Source of the DNA: Streptomyces atratus
Lineage (GTDB): Bacteria > Actinomycetota > Actinomycetes > Streptomycetales > Streptomycetaceae
Length of the DNA: 64,000 bases
Reading direction: 5' to 3'
Assembly: GCF_014648655.1 (NCBI RefSeq)
Contig: NZ_BMRN01000024.1
Span: 1 to 64,000, forward strand
Below are positions 7,969 to 15,713 of the stretch, piece after piece (positions within the stretch are counted from its first letter, which is position 1; every line of letters starts with the position of its first letter). The translations under genes were made by a program, and so were the position numbers. The notes beneath the pieces were generated by a model, which saw nothing but the letters and a program-made list of their open reading frames with translations, made no database searches and was not told where the DNA came from.

Positions 7969-7978
7969 ACGGCGAGCG

Positions 7979-8006
7979 GCTGCCGGCCCACGGCCCGGCC
8001 GGCAGC
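7979..8006. terminator. Terminator hairpin after hydrolase
   Basis: 10-bp perfect stem GCTGCCGGCC (7979-7988) with 7997-8006 and an 8-base loop, 10 bp past the stop codon. Confidence 0.65.
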
Positions 8007-8073
8007 TGTGTGCTGCCCTTCGGCTCCCCTCGCGGCCGGGGCGTTGTCAGTGCCGGGTGCCATGCTCCGTTCC

Positions 8074-10203
8074 ATGGAACTCGCACTGTTCTTCGCCGAT
8101 GTCGACGCCCAGCCGTGGGCCGAACTGCAACATGCCTACGGGAGCGCCGCCGACGTGCCCGACTGCCTGCGGGCACTGGCCGGCGACGACGAGGATGCGG
8201 CTTCCGAGGCGATCTCGGAGCTGTACGGCAGCATCCTGCACCAGGGTTCGGTCTACGAGGCCACGGCCCGCGCCGTGCCGTACATGGCACAGCTCGCCGG
8301 GGCCGGGTACCGCACGGAGGACCTGTTGGTGCTGCTCGGCGGGATAGCGGAGGGCGGCGCGGACCACGGCGACACGGACGAAGCCGCCTGCCGGTCGGCC
8401 GTCATCGGTCAACTGCCCCTGATTCTCACGTCGGTCGACGCCGAGGAGGCCGGGCTGCGGCGGGCCGCGGTGTGGGCCGCCGCGATGACGGGGGCGGCTG
8501 ATCGGGTGCTGCCGGTGCTCCGGCGGCGCCGGAAGCAGGAGACGGATGCCCTCGTACGGGCCGAACTCCTCGGGGCCATGGCGCATCTGGATCCGGCGGG
8601 AACGGCCGCTGCGGCAACCGAAGCCATGAGCACGGACGAGCCCGGCGAGGTGAGGATCGCAGCGCTGCTGGCCTGTGTGGACGCCGGACTGCCGTGGACC
8701 TCCGCGCACCACGAGGCGATGCTGTCCCTTCTCCCCGCGGACGAGCTCGTCGAGGGCCGCCTCGACCTGGAGCGGAACGAACCGCTGCAGTATGTCGTCG
8801 AGGCGCTGCTGCTCCGCGACACCGACAAGGACCGCGAAGCGGTGTACAGCCTGCTCGATGCCGCACTGCGAAGTGCGGTGCCCGAAGCGCGTACAGAGGC
8901 GTTGTGGGCGGCCGAGACCGCCTGCCGGCTTTCGCGCAGCGCGCCGGAACGGCTGGTCGCCCCCATGGAGGCGCTCGTAGCCGACCCGGCCTCCGTACCG
9001 GCGGCGTACTCGCTCCTCGAGAAGCTGGGCACGCATGCCGTGGCGGCTGCTCCGGTGCTGGCCCGGCTGGCCGAGGGAGAGGGCGATCCCGCGGACCGGG
9101 CCCTGGAAGCGCTCGTCGCCGTGGCCCCGGACCGGGCCGCGCCCCTCCTGGCCCGTGACCTGGGACAGCGCCCGCGTGCGCTCGGCGCGGCCTGCGGCTT
9201 CCTGATCGGAGGGACGGCCGACACCTCGTTCCCGTACGACCCCGTACTGCTGGACGCCATACGGACCCGGCTGGGCGCGGACGACCTGGACGGCAACGAG
9301 CCCATCCGGCTCACGGCCCTGCTCGGCGCCTGGGGGAGCCGGGCGTCCGCCGCCCTGCCCGAACTGCGGTCCGCGCTGCCGAGATTCCCGAAGGTGGTGG
9401 CGAAGGCGCTGGCCGCAGTGTGCCCACCGGAACACCGCGCGGCGACGGCGGAACTCCTGACCACCGCGGCCTGCTCCGGACCGGAGGACGGCCGGCTCGC
9501 TGCGGCAAGGGCTGTGCGCCGACTGACCGGGGAGACCGGCCCCCTGCTGGCGGCGATTGCCGCCCAGCTGGCCCGTGGCGGCCATGGCGTGCGCGAGGCT
9601 GCGGGACTCGCCGCCGAGCTGGGCCCTGAGGCTGCCGGGCTGGTGCCCGCCCTGCGGTCCGCGCTCAGCGCGCCCGGGGAGGATCGCAACATTCCGCAGC
9701 TGGACAGCGACGTCGAGATCGCCGCAGCCCTGTGGCGGATCACCGGTGACGCGAAGGAGGCGGTGCCGGTGCTGGCCGGTGTGTTCACCGAGGTCGAACC
9801 GGTATGGATGCGCTGGACGTTCACCCGTGCCGCACGGGCGGCGGCCCGCATGGGCGCCGCGGCCCGGCCGCTGGTTCCCGCGCTGGAGGGCCTGCTGACG
9901 GACCGGCTGCAGACACCGGCCGCCGTCCTCGCGCTGCACGCGATCGCACCCGAATCCCTCGACGGCCCCCGTCTGGCGGGTCTGGTCCTGGACTCCGCCG
10001 AGGAGGACGCCGACGCCGTGACCGCGCTGGAGGCGCTCGTCGCCCTCGGCCGCACCGCTCTCACCGAAGACCACCACCGCCGCCTTACGGCTCTTGCCGA
10101 GCGGGACCTCCGGGTGACGGCCTCGGGCCTGGAATCGGGGATGGCCCCGGCCGACGAACGACTGCGCGAGCAGGCACGTGAGGCGGCGCGCATGCTGAGC
10201 TGA
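8074..10203 (+). CDS. HEAT-repeat protein of unknown function
   Basis: 709 aa, almost wholly helical repeats of about 35-40 residues. Recurrent patterns are ...AVWAAAMTG/ADRVLPVLRRR, ...AAYSLLEKLGTHAVAAAPVL, ...LTALLGAWGSRASAALPELR and ...AAGLAAELGPEAAGLVPALR. These are HEAT/PBS-lyase-like repeats that form a curved protein-binding scaffold. No catalytic motif, signal peptide or membrane segment. The N-terminus (ELALFFADVDAQPWAELQHA, YGSILHQGSVYEATARAVPY) is characteristic of a Streptomyces family of uncharacterised HEAT proteins. Start: ATG 8074 preferred; ATG 8062 is in frame. Neither has a clear ribosome site, so it may be leaderless. A terminator follows at once. Confidence 0.85.
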   Translation: MELALFFADVDAQPWAELQHAYGSAADVPDCLRALAGDDEDAASEAISELYGSILHQGSVYEATARAVPYMAQLAGAGYRTEDLLVLLGGIAEGGADHGDTDEAACRSAVIGQLPLILTSVDAEEAGLRRAAVWAAAMTGAADRVLPVLRRRRKQETDALVRAELLGAMAHLDPAGTAAAATEAMSTDEPGEVRIAALLACVDAGLPWTSAHHEAMLSLLPADELVEGRLDLERNEPLQYVVEALLLRDTDKDREAVYSLLDAALRSAVPEARTEALWAAETACRLSRSAPERLVAPMEALVADPASVPAAYSLLEKLGTHAVAAAPVLARLAEGEGDPADRALEALVAVAPDRAAPLLARDLGQRPRALGAACGFLIGGTADTSFPYDPVLLDAIRTRLGADDLDGNEPIRLTALLGAWGSRASAALPELRSALPRFPKVVAKALAAVCPPEHRAATAELLTTAACSGPEDGRLAAARAVRRLTGETGPLLAAIAAQLARGGHGVREAAGLAAELGPEAAGLVPALRSALSAPGEDRNIPQLDSDVEIAAALWRITGDAKEAVPVLAGVFTEVEPVWMRWTFTRAARAAARMGAAARPLVPALEGLLTDRLQTPAAVLALHAIAPESLDGPRLAGLVLDSAEEDADAVTALEALVALGRTALTEDHHRRLTALAERDLRVTASGLESGMAPADERLREQAREAARMLS

Positions 10204-10241
10204 GCCGGGCCGGGTCCGGCCACCGGCCGTCCCGGCCCGGC
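10204..10241. terminator. Terminator hairpin after HEAT-repeat gene
   Basis: 11-bp perfect stem (10204-10214 with 10231-10241) beginning one base after the stop codon. Confidence 0.7.
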
Positions 10242-10281
10242 GCCCCGCCGACGCACGAGCGCCTGCGCACACCGGCACATT

Positions 10282-10336
10282 GCGGAACGTTCCGCTCCAC
10301 CCTCTTGTCGGTGACCCCCGCGCCATGCGATACAGG
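10282..10336 (+). promoter_or_regulatory. Palindrome and promoter upstream of fibronectin-III lipoprotein
   Basis: GCGGAACGTTCCGC (10282-10295) is a perfect 14-bp palindrome. It is followed by TTGTCG (10305-10310), an 18-bp spacer and GATACA (10329-10334). The palindrome lies just upstream of the -35 box, where an activator or repressor could bind. Confidence 0.5.
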
Positions 10337-10370
10337 TCTGGACCATTGCTGCCGGATGGAAGGCACGACC

Positions 10371-11348
10371 GTGCAACGCCCCCACGCAACCGCCGCGTTG
10401 GCCTGCTCCGCCGCCCTGATCCTCGCCGCGCTCACCGCCTGCGGCTCCACCCCCGAGGCGGACACCCGGAAACCCACATCGCCGGACCATGTGACAGCAC
10501 AGGCCGGCAGCGCCACCTCCGTGCACGTCATGTGGGAGCCGGCCACCGACAACAAGGCGGTCACCGGCTACGAGGTCTACCGCAACGGCGAGAGGGTGAA
10601 GTCCGTCGCGGCGGCCAAGGTGATGACCGACGTCGACGGGCTGACCGCCTCGACCGCCTACGCCTTCACCGTCCGCGCCCGCGACGCCGCCGGGAACCTC
10701 TCCGCGCCGAGCGCCGCCGCGACCGTCACCACACCCGCCCCGGCCCCCGCCGACCACGAGCCGCCGACCCGCCCGGTGAAACTGCGCGGCACGGCGGACG
10801 GCAGCCGGGCGGCGAACCTCTCCTGGGGCGGCTCGACGGACGACGTCGGCGTCACCTCGTACGACATCTACCAGGAGGACTCCCGCATCCACAGCGTGCC
10901 CGGCACGCAGACCACGGCGCATCTGACCGGACTGCGCCCCGGCACCGTCTACACCTTCACCGTCCGCGCCCGCGACGCCGCCGACACCTCTTCGCCCGAC
11001 AGCAACGCCCTCGACCTCACCACCGCGTCGGCGCCGGGCGCACCGGCCGGTACCGCCCCCAGCGACCTGCGGATCAGCAACCGAGTCCAGGGCAAGGAGT
11101 ACGTCATCGACCTGGACTGGAAACAGCCCGGGACGGGCGGCGAGATCCCGGCGTACCAGCTCTTCATGGACGGCCGGCTGACCACCACGATCGTGTGGGG
11201 CTCCACCCCGCCCGCAGGCCGGGCGAGCTACCGGCTCACCGTCAGCGACCCGCGGGGCACCCGCTACTCGATGAAGATCCGCGCCGAGCTGCCCGACGGG
11301 AAGTGGGGGGACTTCTCTGCCCAGCGCACGGTCGTCCTGGGCGACTGA
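10371..11348 (+). CDS. Fibronectin type III lipoprotein
   Basis: 325 aa. GTG 10371 is chosen because GGAAGG lies 7 bases upstream and the resulting leader is short and hydrophobic with a lipobox LTAC (C24); in-frame ATG 10356 is the alternative. After the anchor come two fibronectin-III modules (about residues 40-125 and 135-222). Each has the Trp strand (HVMWEPATDNKAV, LSWGGSTDDVGV) and the closing TFTVRARDAA, which recurs almost identically in both and in the chitinase at 17249. A divergent third beta domain (about 230-325) follows. It is an exported carbohydrate-enzyme-like linker protein without a catalytic domain. Role unknown; it may bind polysaccharide or cell wall. Confidence 0.85.
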   Translation: MQRPHATAALACSAALILAALTACGSTPEADTRKPTSPDHVTAQAGSATSVHVMWEPATDNKAVTGYEVYRNGERVKSVAAAKVMTDVDGLTASTAYAFTVRARDAAGNLSAPSAAATVTTPAPAPADHEPPTRPVKLRGTADGSRAANLSWGGSTDDVGVTSYDIYQEDSRIHSVPGTQTTAHLTGLRPGTVYTFTVRARDAADTSSPDSNALDLTTASAPGAPAGTAPSDLRISNRVQGKEYVIDLDWKQPGTGGEIPAYQLFMDGRLTTTIVWGSTPPAGRASYRLTVSDPRGTRYSMKIRAELPDGKWGDFSAQRTVVLGD

Positions 11349-11411
11349 AGCCGCGTACGGTCCGCTGTTCCCGGTGCGGGTGCGGTGGGTGATGCGACGT
11401 CCCGGCCGGTC

Positions 11412-12611
11412 TCAGGAGACGACGCGCACGGTCTCCACCCACCCCGGGGGCTGCGGGGCGTCCGAGCCGATGAGCGCCGCGACGAGCCGGCACGAAGGGG
11501 ACTCGTCCGGCCAGGGCGTATAGCCGTCGGTGAGGACGACGACGATGTTCGGGCGGTCCCGCGCCGCGAGGGCGGCGGCGATGCCGACCCGCATGTCCGT
11601 GCCGCCGCCCCCGCCGAGGGTGATCTGCTCGGCGGCCGTCACCCGGGACACGCTCTGCACATCGGCGTCGCAGGCCAGCACGGTGACGCGGTTGCCCCGG
11701 ATGCCCACCTCCCGCAGCACCCCGGTGACCTCCGCCAGCGCCGAGGCGAGTTCCTCATCCCCCATCGACCCCGAGGTGTCGATGACGACGGCGACACGGG
11801 GCAACGGTCGGCGCAGGCTGGGCAGGACGACGCCGCGGAGCGCCGCGCTGCGCCGGGACGGGCGGCGGTAGGTGTAGTCGATCGCTCCGGCGGCCCACGC
11901 GGCAGCCTCCCGTACCGCGCCCGCGAGCGCCTGCCGCCAGTCGACTGTGGGCTCCAGGACCTGCTCCGCCCAGCGTTCCCAGCCCGCCGGGAGAGTGCCC
12001 CGGCTGCGCCGGTGCGCGCGCATGGCCTCCGCGGTGTGGCGCCGCAGTGCCTCGGCCTCGACCGGACCCAGACAGCTCGGCCCGTCCGAGCCGGCCAGCT
12101 CCCAGGGCATCGGTTGCCCATGGGCGCCGGACCCGCAGTTGTGCGGGGGTGGGCCCTGCGGCACACCGGGAAGATACGCCTCGAAGAGCTGCCCGGTCGG
12201 CAGGCCGAAGAGCCGCGGCTCCATCCGGCCCGCCGGCAGAGGCAGCCCGTCGGCGATGAGGTCGTCGTTGATCTCGCAGTCCTGGGCGACATTGACGCGG
12301 TGCGGGTCACGCTGGTCGGCGGCAGGCAGCCGCTCGGCGCGACCATGGTGATCACGCAGCAGATGCGCCACCTCGTGCACCCACACTGCCGCGAGTTCCC
12401 CCACCGGTGTCGCGTCGACGAAGGCGGGTGACACATAGCAGCGCCAGTGCCGGTCCACGCCCATCGTCGGCACGTCGGTGCTCGCCACCACCGACAGCGC
12501 GTACAGCGCCGAGGCCAGATAGGGTCGGTCGGTCGCCGCCCGGTAGCGGGCGGCGAGCAGCTTGGTCATGTCCAACTGGGGCCGCTCAGGGGCGGTTTCC
12601 GGATCCGGCAC
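11412..12611 (-). CDS. VWA-domain protein with metallopeptidase-like N-terminus (DUF2201 type)
   Basis: 399 aa. The N-terminal half has a zinc-protease-like HEVAH motif (H79-H83) followed by DCEINDDLI, as in the DUF2201 metallopeptidase-like family. The C-terminal half is a von Willebrand A domain with a complete MIDAS: DTSGS (D278-S282), the Thr in GGGTDM (T338) and the Asp in LTDG (D362). Such proteins partner MoxR AAA+ ATPases, as ViaA does with RavA. The start is taken as GTG 12611, 13 bp after the MoxR stop; ATG 12569 is possible. Last gene of a four-gene operon (LRR, ankyrin, MoxR, VWA). Whether the HExxH site is active is unknown. Confidence 0.88.
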   Translation of the reverse strand: MPDPETAPERPQLDMTKLLAARYRAATDRPYLASALYALSVVASTDVPTMGVDRHWRCYVSPAFVDATPVGELAAVWVHEVAHLLRDHHGRAERLPAADQRDPHRVNVAQDCEINDDLIADGLPLPAGRMEPRLFGLPTGQLFEAYLPGVPQGPPPHNCGSGAHGQPMPWELAGSDGPSCLGPVEAEALRRHTAEAMRAHRRSRGTLPAGWERWAEQVLEPTVDWRQALAGAVREAAAWAAGAIDYTYRRPSRRSAALRGVVLPSLRRPLPRVAVVIDTSGSMGDEELASALAEVTGVLREVGIRGNRVTVLACDADVQSVSRVTAAEQITLGGGGGTDMRVGIAAALAARDRPNIVVVLTDGYTPWPDESPSCRLVAALIGSDAPQPPGWVETVRVVS

Positions 12612-12624
12612 CGACGTGCCCGCC

Positions 12625-13932
12625 TCAGCCGCTCTGCGGTAGCGCGCCGGACAGCTGCAGCAGTTCCAGGAAGGCGTCGATGCCCTCCGGGACCGGCCAG
12701 TCGGTGTCCCGCATCGCCGCCAGGTCCACCGCCGCCCTGGCCGCCACATCGGGAACACCCGCGTCCACGGCCTTCGCGAGCACCGCCCAGCCGGCCTCCC
12801 AGCGGGAGCGGGTGAGGTCGCCCTGGACGGCCGCGACGACCGCGATGAGGAAGGCCAGTTGACGGTCGCCGCGTTCGGGCAGGGCGAACGCGGCAGGGTT
12901 CGCCAGGACGCGGTCGGGGTCGGGCAGATCGAGGTTCTCCAGATAGGACAGCAGCTCGATGCCCGCACCGTCTCCCACGGCCCCGGTCAACGCGCCCGCC
13001 ATCGCCTCCCGCCCGGCGTCCGTCGCGTACCCGGTGGCGAGCAGCCGCAGCGCCATGTCCCAGGTCCGCGGGGACGGCCAGGCCCGGCCCCGGCTCTCCG
13101 CGTCGGCCGGAATGTGATGGACGAGGCCGGGGCGTGCGGTCAGGAAGCCGGAGATCGCACCCCGGGCCCGTGCCGCCGAGCCCGCGACCCTGGCGGCGTC
13201 GACGACCGGGACCGCGGCCTTCGGCCACGTACCGGCCATGCCCCGTGCCACGGTGCGCGGATCGTGCGTCCACTGGAGGTGCACGAAACGGTTGGCGAGC
13301 GGTGGGCTGAGGTGCCAGCCGTCCGCCGCGCTCGACGGCGGATTCGCCGCCGCCACGATGCGCACGGACTCCGGCAATGTCAGACTGCCCACGCGGCGTT
13401 CGAGCACGACGCGCAGCAGCGCCGCCTGCACAGCCGGGGGAGCAGAGGACAACTCGTCGAAGAAAAGCAGTCCCCGGCCCGTGCGCGCGAGCCGGACCGC
13501 CCAGTCCGGCGGGGCCATCGGCACCCCGGTCACGGCCGGATCGTCGCCTACGACGGGCAGACCGGCGAAGTCGGAGGGTTCGTGCACACTTGCGATTACC
13601 GTTTCCAGCGGTAGGCCGAGCCCGGCAGCGAGCTGCTCCATGCCGGCCGACTTGCCGATGCCCGGCTCGCCCCAGAGCAGCACCGGCTGATTGGCCGTCA
13701 CAGCCAGTGCCAGTGCCTCCAGTTGAGGATTGGTGGCGGCTTCGGTACGCGAAGTCCGCAGCCTGCGATTGAGATCGTCGGCGGCGTCCAGGGGCCCACG
13801 AGCGGCGCCCGCGGACGGAACCGCGTGTGACGCCCCGGGAGCGCCGTGGGCGGCGGTGCCCACCCTCTCCCCGGTGCTCACCGCCTGCCGCGCGGCCGTC
13901 CGTCCTGCGGTGCTCACCGCGTCTCCCGCCAC
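12625..13932 (-). CDS. MoxR-family AAA+ ATPase
   Basis: 435 aa. Walker A GEPGIGKS (88-95), Walker B GLLFFDE (154-160), sensor 1 IVAAANP (192-198), and downstream PSPRTWD typical of the MoxR/RavA sensor-2 region. These ATPases remodel or activate partner proteins, usually a VWA protein encoded next door, as here. Start: GTG 13932 has GGAGGA 6 bases upstream. GTG 13953 overlaps the ankyrin gene stop and several more in-frame GTGs follow, so the N-terminal 45 residues (low-complexity Ala/Gly/Ser) are uncertain. The VWA gene follows after 13 bp. Third gene of the operon. Confidence 0.9.
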   Translation of the reverse strand: MAGDAVSTAGRTAARQAVSTGERVGTAAHGAPGASHAVPSAGAARGPLDAADDLNRRLRTSRTEAATNPQLEALALAVTANQPVLLWGEPGIGKSAGMEQLAAGLGLPLETVIASVHEPSDFAGLPVVGDDPAVTGVPMAPPDWAVRLARTGRGLLFFDELSSAPPAVQAALLRVVLERRVGSLTLPESVRIVAAANPPSSAADGWHLSPPLANRFVHLQWTHDPRTVARGMAGTWPKAAVPVVDAARVAGSAARARGAISGFLTARPGLVHHIPADAESRGRAWPSPRTWDMALRLLATGYATDAGREAMAGALTGAVGDGAGIELLSYLENLDLPDPDRVLANPAAFALPERGDRQLAFLIAVVAAVQGDLTRSRWEAGWAVLAKAVDAGVPDVAARAAVDLAAMRDTDWPVPEGIDAFLELLQLSGALPQSG

Positions 13933-13949
13933 TGCTCGTCCTCCGGTAC

Positions 13950-15713
13950 TCACTCGTCCTCGTCCTCTTCGTCCGCGTCGTCCCTCTCTTCCTCCCACTC
14001 CTCCCACCAGTCGGACCCGATGCCCGGATGTTCCTTCTCCACCCGTTCCTTGAGGAAGTCCAGGTCCGTCCGCCGGTACTTGCTGATCAACTGGGCCAGC
14101 GAGAGCTCCATCTGATCGAGCACGTCGATCCGTGCCCCGGCCTCGATCAGTGCCTTCACGAGGTCCGGCGAACCACCCCCGTCGACCGCCGAGCAGAGCG
14201 GAGTGCGGTCCAGGTGATCCTGTGCCTCCAGATCGAGACCGGCCGCCAGGAGCCGGGGCAGCAGGAGCTCGTGGTCGAGCAGATGCAGCACATGGAGCAG
14301 GCTGCGCCGTCCGCCGTCCCGCACCCGGAGGTCGACCCCCGCGTCCAGGAGCTCCAGAACCCCCGGCGTGTCCCCGTGCTGGACGCGCAGAAAGAGCTCC
14401 CGGCGCTGCGCCTGCAGGGCCTTGGGCAACCGTCCCGTGCCGGACATGCACGCGTGCTCCACGGCGAAGCAGCCGGTGACCGCGCCGCCGAAGGCACGCA
14501 GGGCGTTCTCGCGCTGTCGTTCCTGCGGGCTGTGCGGGGAGTCGAGCCGACCGTCACGAAAGACGACCTTGTGCCATTCGCCGCGGCACCTGACCCGTAC
14601 CGGTGCGGGAGGCGTCGGCCCCGGCGGGCCGGTCGCTGGGCCGAGGCCGGTGAAGAGGGCCCCGGCGACGAGCGGGTGCAACTGTCCGGGAGACACCCCA
14701 CCCGTCCGCAGAAGATCGAGGTCCGGCAGCCGGCGCCAGACCGCCTCGGGAACGAAGGCCGCGCCGTCGGCCTCCTCCAGCCCGACGAGCCTCATCCGCA
14801 GCGGTCCGCGGTCCGTGAACTCCAGCAGGATGTTGGCCGGCCAGGCCTCACCGATCTGGAAGCGCTCCGCCGGGCTGTGCTCCGCGAACCGCCGGACCGC
14901 TGCCTCCAGGCGGGGAACGTCGAGCGCCAGCCCGGCCACGATCGATTCGGGAGTCGCGCGGTACCACGCAGGCATCTGCGGTGGTGTCGGATCCCACTCG
15001 ATTCCCGCCGCCGCCAGGGACTCGGCCACCTGGCCGTTCTGGTGCAGCAGCGTCAGCCACTCGGCGCGGGCCACCGGATCGCCGGAGCCCGGGTCCGCCG
15101 TGGGCAGTTCATCGGCGGCGCGCGGTGTGCCGTCGGCGTGGAGGAAGGGCGGCCGGTCCGCGACACCGACGTGTGCCCGCAGTTCGCCGGTGCGGCGCGC
15201 GTCCCACAGATACCGGGCGGTGCGCCAGTCCTCGATGCCTGAGCGGAACAGGCCGGGTGCCGGCTGGCGCCCCTTCCCGGCCGTGCCGAACCGGAGGGCG
15301 ATCCGCTGCGGTCCGTCGACCATCGGGAGCGTACGGAGGTACAGATACAGTGACGTCGGCCCCGGCCCGTCCGGCGTGCGGCCGTAGCCCGCCAGGATCA
15401 CGATCCGGTCGGTGGCGAGCGTCGAACGGCCGCCGAGGATGCGCGGCAGATGCCAGCGCACCAGGTCGGGGACGAGATGAAGGAGATCGGCCCCGAGCGC
15501 TCCGGCCACGTCCGGACCGTACCGTTCGGACACCTGGGCGAGGTCGAACTTCACGTCGAACCGGGCCGCCGCGCAGGCGCCCTGCCAGTCCCCGGCCGCC
15601 CGCCGCTCGGCCGACTCCTCGATCATCCACCGGGGCACCGCGTACCGGCGGACCTGACGTCGGCTCGCCAGCTCGTCCGGCGCGAAGTACCCGGCGACCG
15701 TGCCCGGGCTCAC
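13950..15713 (-). CDS. Large protein with C-terminal ankyrin repeats
   Basis: 587 aa. The N-terminal two thirds (about 1-430) belong to no family I recognise; recognisable pieces are YAVPRWMIEESAERRAAGDW, DRIVILAGYGRTPDG and AWPANILLEFTDRGPLRMRL. From about 435 to 540 there are ankyrin repeats: GDTPGVLELLDAGVDLRVRD, SLLHVLHLLDHELLLPRLLA, DRTPLCSAVDGGGSPDLVKA. The tail is strongly acidic (EEWEEERDDADEEDEDE). Start GTG 15713 overlaps the stop of the LRR gene (GTGA), with AGGAG upstream. In the operon it probably supplies a recognition or scaffold function to the MoxR/VWA pair; that is inference from architecture. Confidence 0.85.
   Translation of the reverse strand: MSPGTVAGYFAPDELASRRQVRRYAVPRWMIEESAERRAAGDWQGACAAARFDVKFDLAQVSERYGPDVAGALGADLLHLVPDLVRWHLPRILGGRSTLATDRIVILAGYGRTPDGPGPTSLYLYLRTLPMVDGPQRIALRFGTAGKGRQPAPGLFRSGIEDWRTARYLWDARRTGELRAHVGVADRPPFLHADGTPRAADELPTADPGSGDPVARAEWLTLLHQNGQVAESLAAAGIEWDPTPPQMPAWYRATPESIVAGLALDVPRLEAAVRRFAEHSPAERFQIGEAWPANILLEFTDRGPLRMRLVGLEEADGAAFVPEAVWRRLPDLDLLRTGGVSPGQLHPLVAGALFTGLGPATGPPGPTPPAPVRVRCRGEWHKVVFRDGRLDSPHSPQERQRENALRAFGGAVTGCFAVEHACMSGTGRLPKALQAQRRELFLRVQHGDTPGVLELLDAGVDLRVRDGGRRSLLHVLHLLDHELLLPRLLAAGLDLEAQDHLDRTPLCSAVDGGGSPDLVKALIEAGARIDVLDQMELSLAQLISKYRRTDLDFLKERVEKEHPGIGSDWWEEWEEERDDADEEDEDE

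Noticed and set aside
8047..10922. Very long minus-strand open frames opposite the HEAT-repeat gene
   Set aside because: Arg/Gly/Ser/Pro-rich composition, no ribosome sites, no family motifs. The plus strand has clear HEAT repeats and proper codon bias.
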